DNA of 13,263 nt, from the NCBI GenBank assembly GCA_947085305.1, contig CAMTVV010000056.1, forward strand, positions 1 through 13,263, written 5' to 3'. The position numbers were made by a program, and so were the translations under genes. This DNA comes from JAMCQB01 sp947085305 (GTDB lineage: Bacteria; Nitrospirota; Thermodesulfovibrionia; Thermodesulfovibrionales; UBA9159). Position 1 is the stretch's first letter. Each line of letters starts with the position of its first letter. The notes under the pieces were generated by a model. That model did no database searches. It saw only the letters and a program-made list of their open reading frames with translations, and was not told the origin of the DNA. Positions 13,035 through 13,263 of this stretch are shown one piece after another.

Positions 13035-13263
13035 CTATCTATAACCTGCCTTGTCAATCAAATCTATAGCCGGCATCATATACCTGCCCATCGTTGACAG
13101 AGACACGGGACTTAAAGTAAATTTATCCCTCTTCATCATGCTCTCATGGGCTGATATTTTTGGATTCACAGGATACTCCCTGTTTTCCTCTGCAAACATT
13201 GCCTGTCCTTCATCAGAAGCCATAAATTCAATCAGCTTCTGGGCAGCCTCCTTGTTTTTGCTC
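13035..13263 (-). CDS. fbpA: Fe(III) ABC transporter substrate-binding protein, C-terminal part
   Basis: Only the last 75 codons are present; the gene runs off the right edge, with frame beginning at 13262. Residues KNKEAAQKLIEFMASDEGQ and FAEENREYPVNP are typical of the C-terminal lobe of periplasmic ferric-iron-binding proteins of the FbpA/FutA type, where a YPV segment lies near the iron-binding tyrosines. It is the first visible gene of the iron operon, and the operon promoter, including any Fur or IdeR-like site, should lie upstream, outside the window. Confidence 0.85.
   Translation of the reverse strand, partial: SKNKEAAQKLIEFMASDEGQAMFAEENREYPVNPKISAHESMMKRDKFTLSPVSLSTMGRYMMPAIDLIDKAGYR

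Overview
The window reads as chromosomal DNA of a Gram-negative, probably anaerobic or microaerophilic bacterium. Two things point that way: paired F-ATPase b and b' subunits in an atpF'-atpF-atpH-atpA-atpG string that carries no a or c genes here, and a long combined iron-transport operon with a predicted outer-membrane beta-barrel. This layout is typical of Desulfobacterota (Geobacter-like) and Nitrospirota (Thermodesulfovibrionia-like) genomes. The phylum assignment is inference, because there is no rRNA or other marker in the window.

Layout: (1) 59-4068, minus strand: F1Fo ATP synthase genes for b', b, delta, alpha and gamma, tightly packed or overlapping, with a good sigma70-type promoter at 4109-4136. 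Beta and epsilon should follow off the left edge. (2) 4289-5449, plus strand: bioF (biotin synthesis), divergent from the atp genes. (3) 5455 to the right edge, all minus strand: one long iron operon. In transcription order it holds a ferric-iron binding protein (3' end only), a fused ABC permease, an ABC ATPase, a small Cys-rich DUF2325 protein, an outer-membrane beta-barrel protein, a Cys-containing FeoA, a short FeoA, FeoB, a 50-residue FeoB-associated Cys-rich membrane protein, and a short cation-diffusion-facilitator-like protein. Gaps are mostly under 40 bp or are overlaps, so co-transcription is likely. Its main promoter lies beyond the right edge.

How the genes work together: the Fbp-type ABC system would import Fe(III) from the periplasm. 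FeoA/FeoB would import Fe(II). The CDF-like protein could export excess or unwanted metal. The beta-barrel and the Cys-rich DUF2325 protein are the unexplained parts of an otherwise recognisable iron module.

The most unusual signal cuts across genes. Short degenerate tandem repeats, mostly of period 7 (some 6 or 8), and one 50-bp GC-rich palindrome recur through the window. Several sit in frame inside conserved genes: they build the start and signal peptide of atpF, the signal peptide of the outer-membrane protein (and the last codons of the overlapping DUF2325 gene), an insertion in bioF, a linker in feoB, and the N-terminus of feoB. They resemble in kind the heptameric STRR repeats known from cyanobacteria. 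feoB also shows a sharp base-composition step (about 58% to 44% GC) near its GTPase/membrane domain junction.
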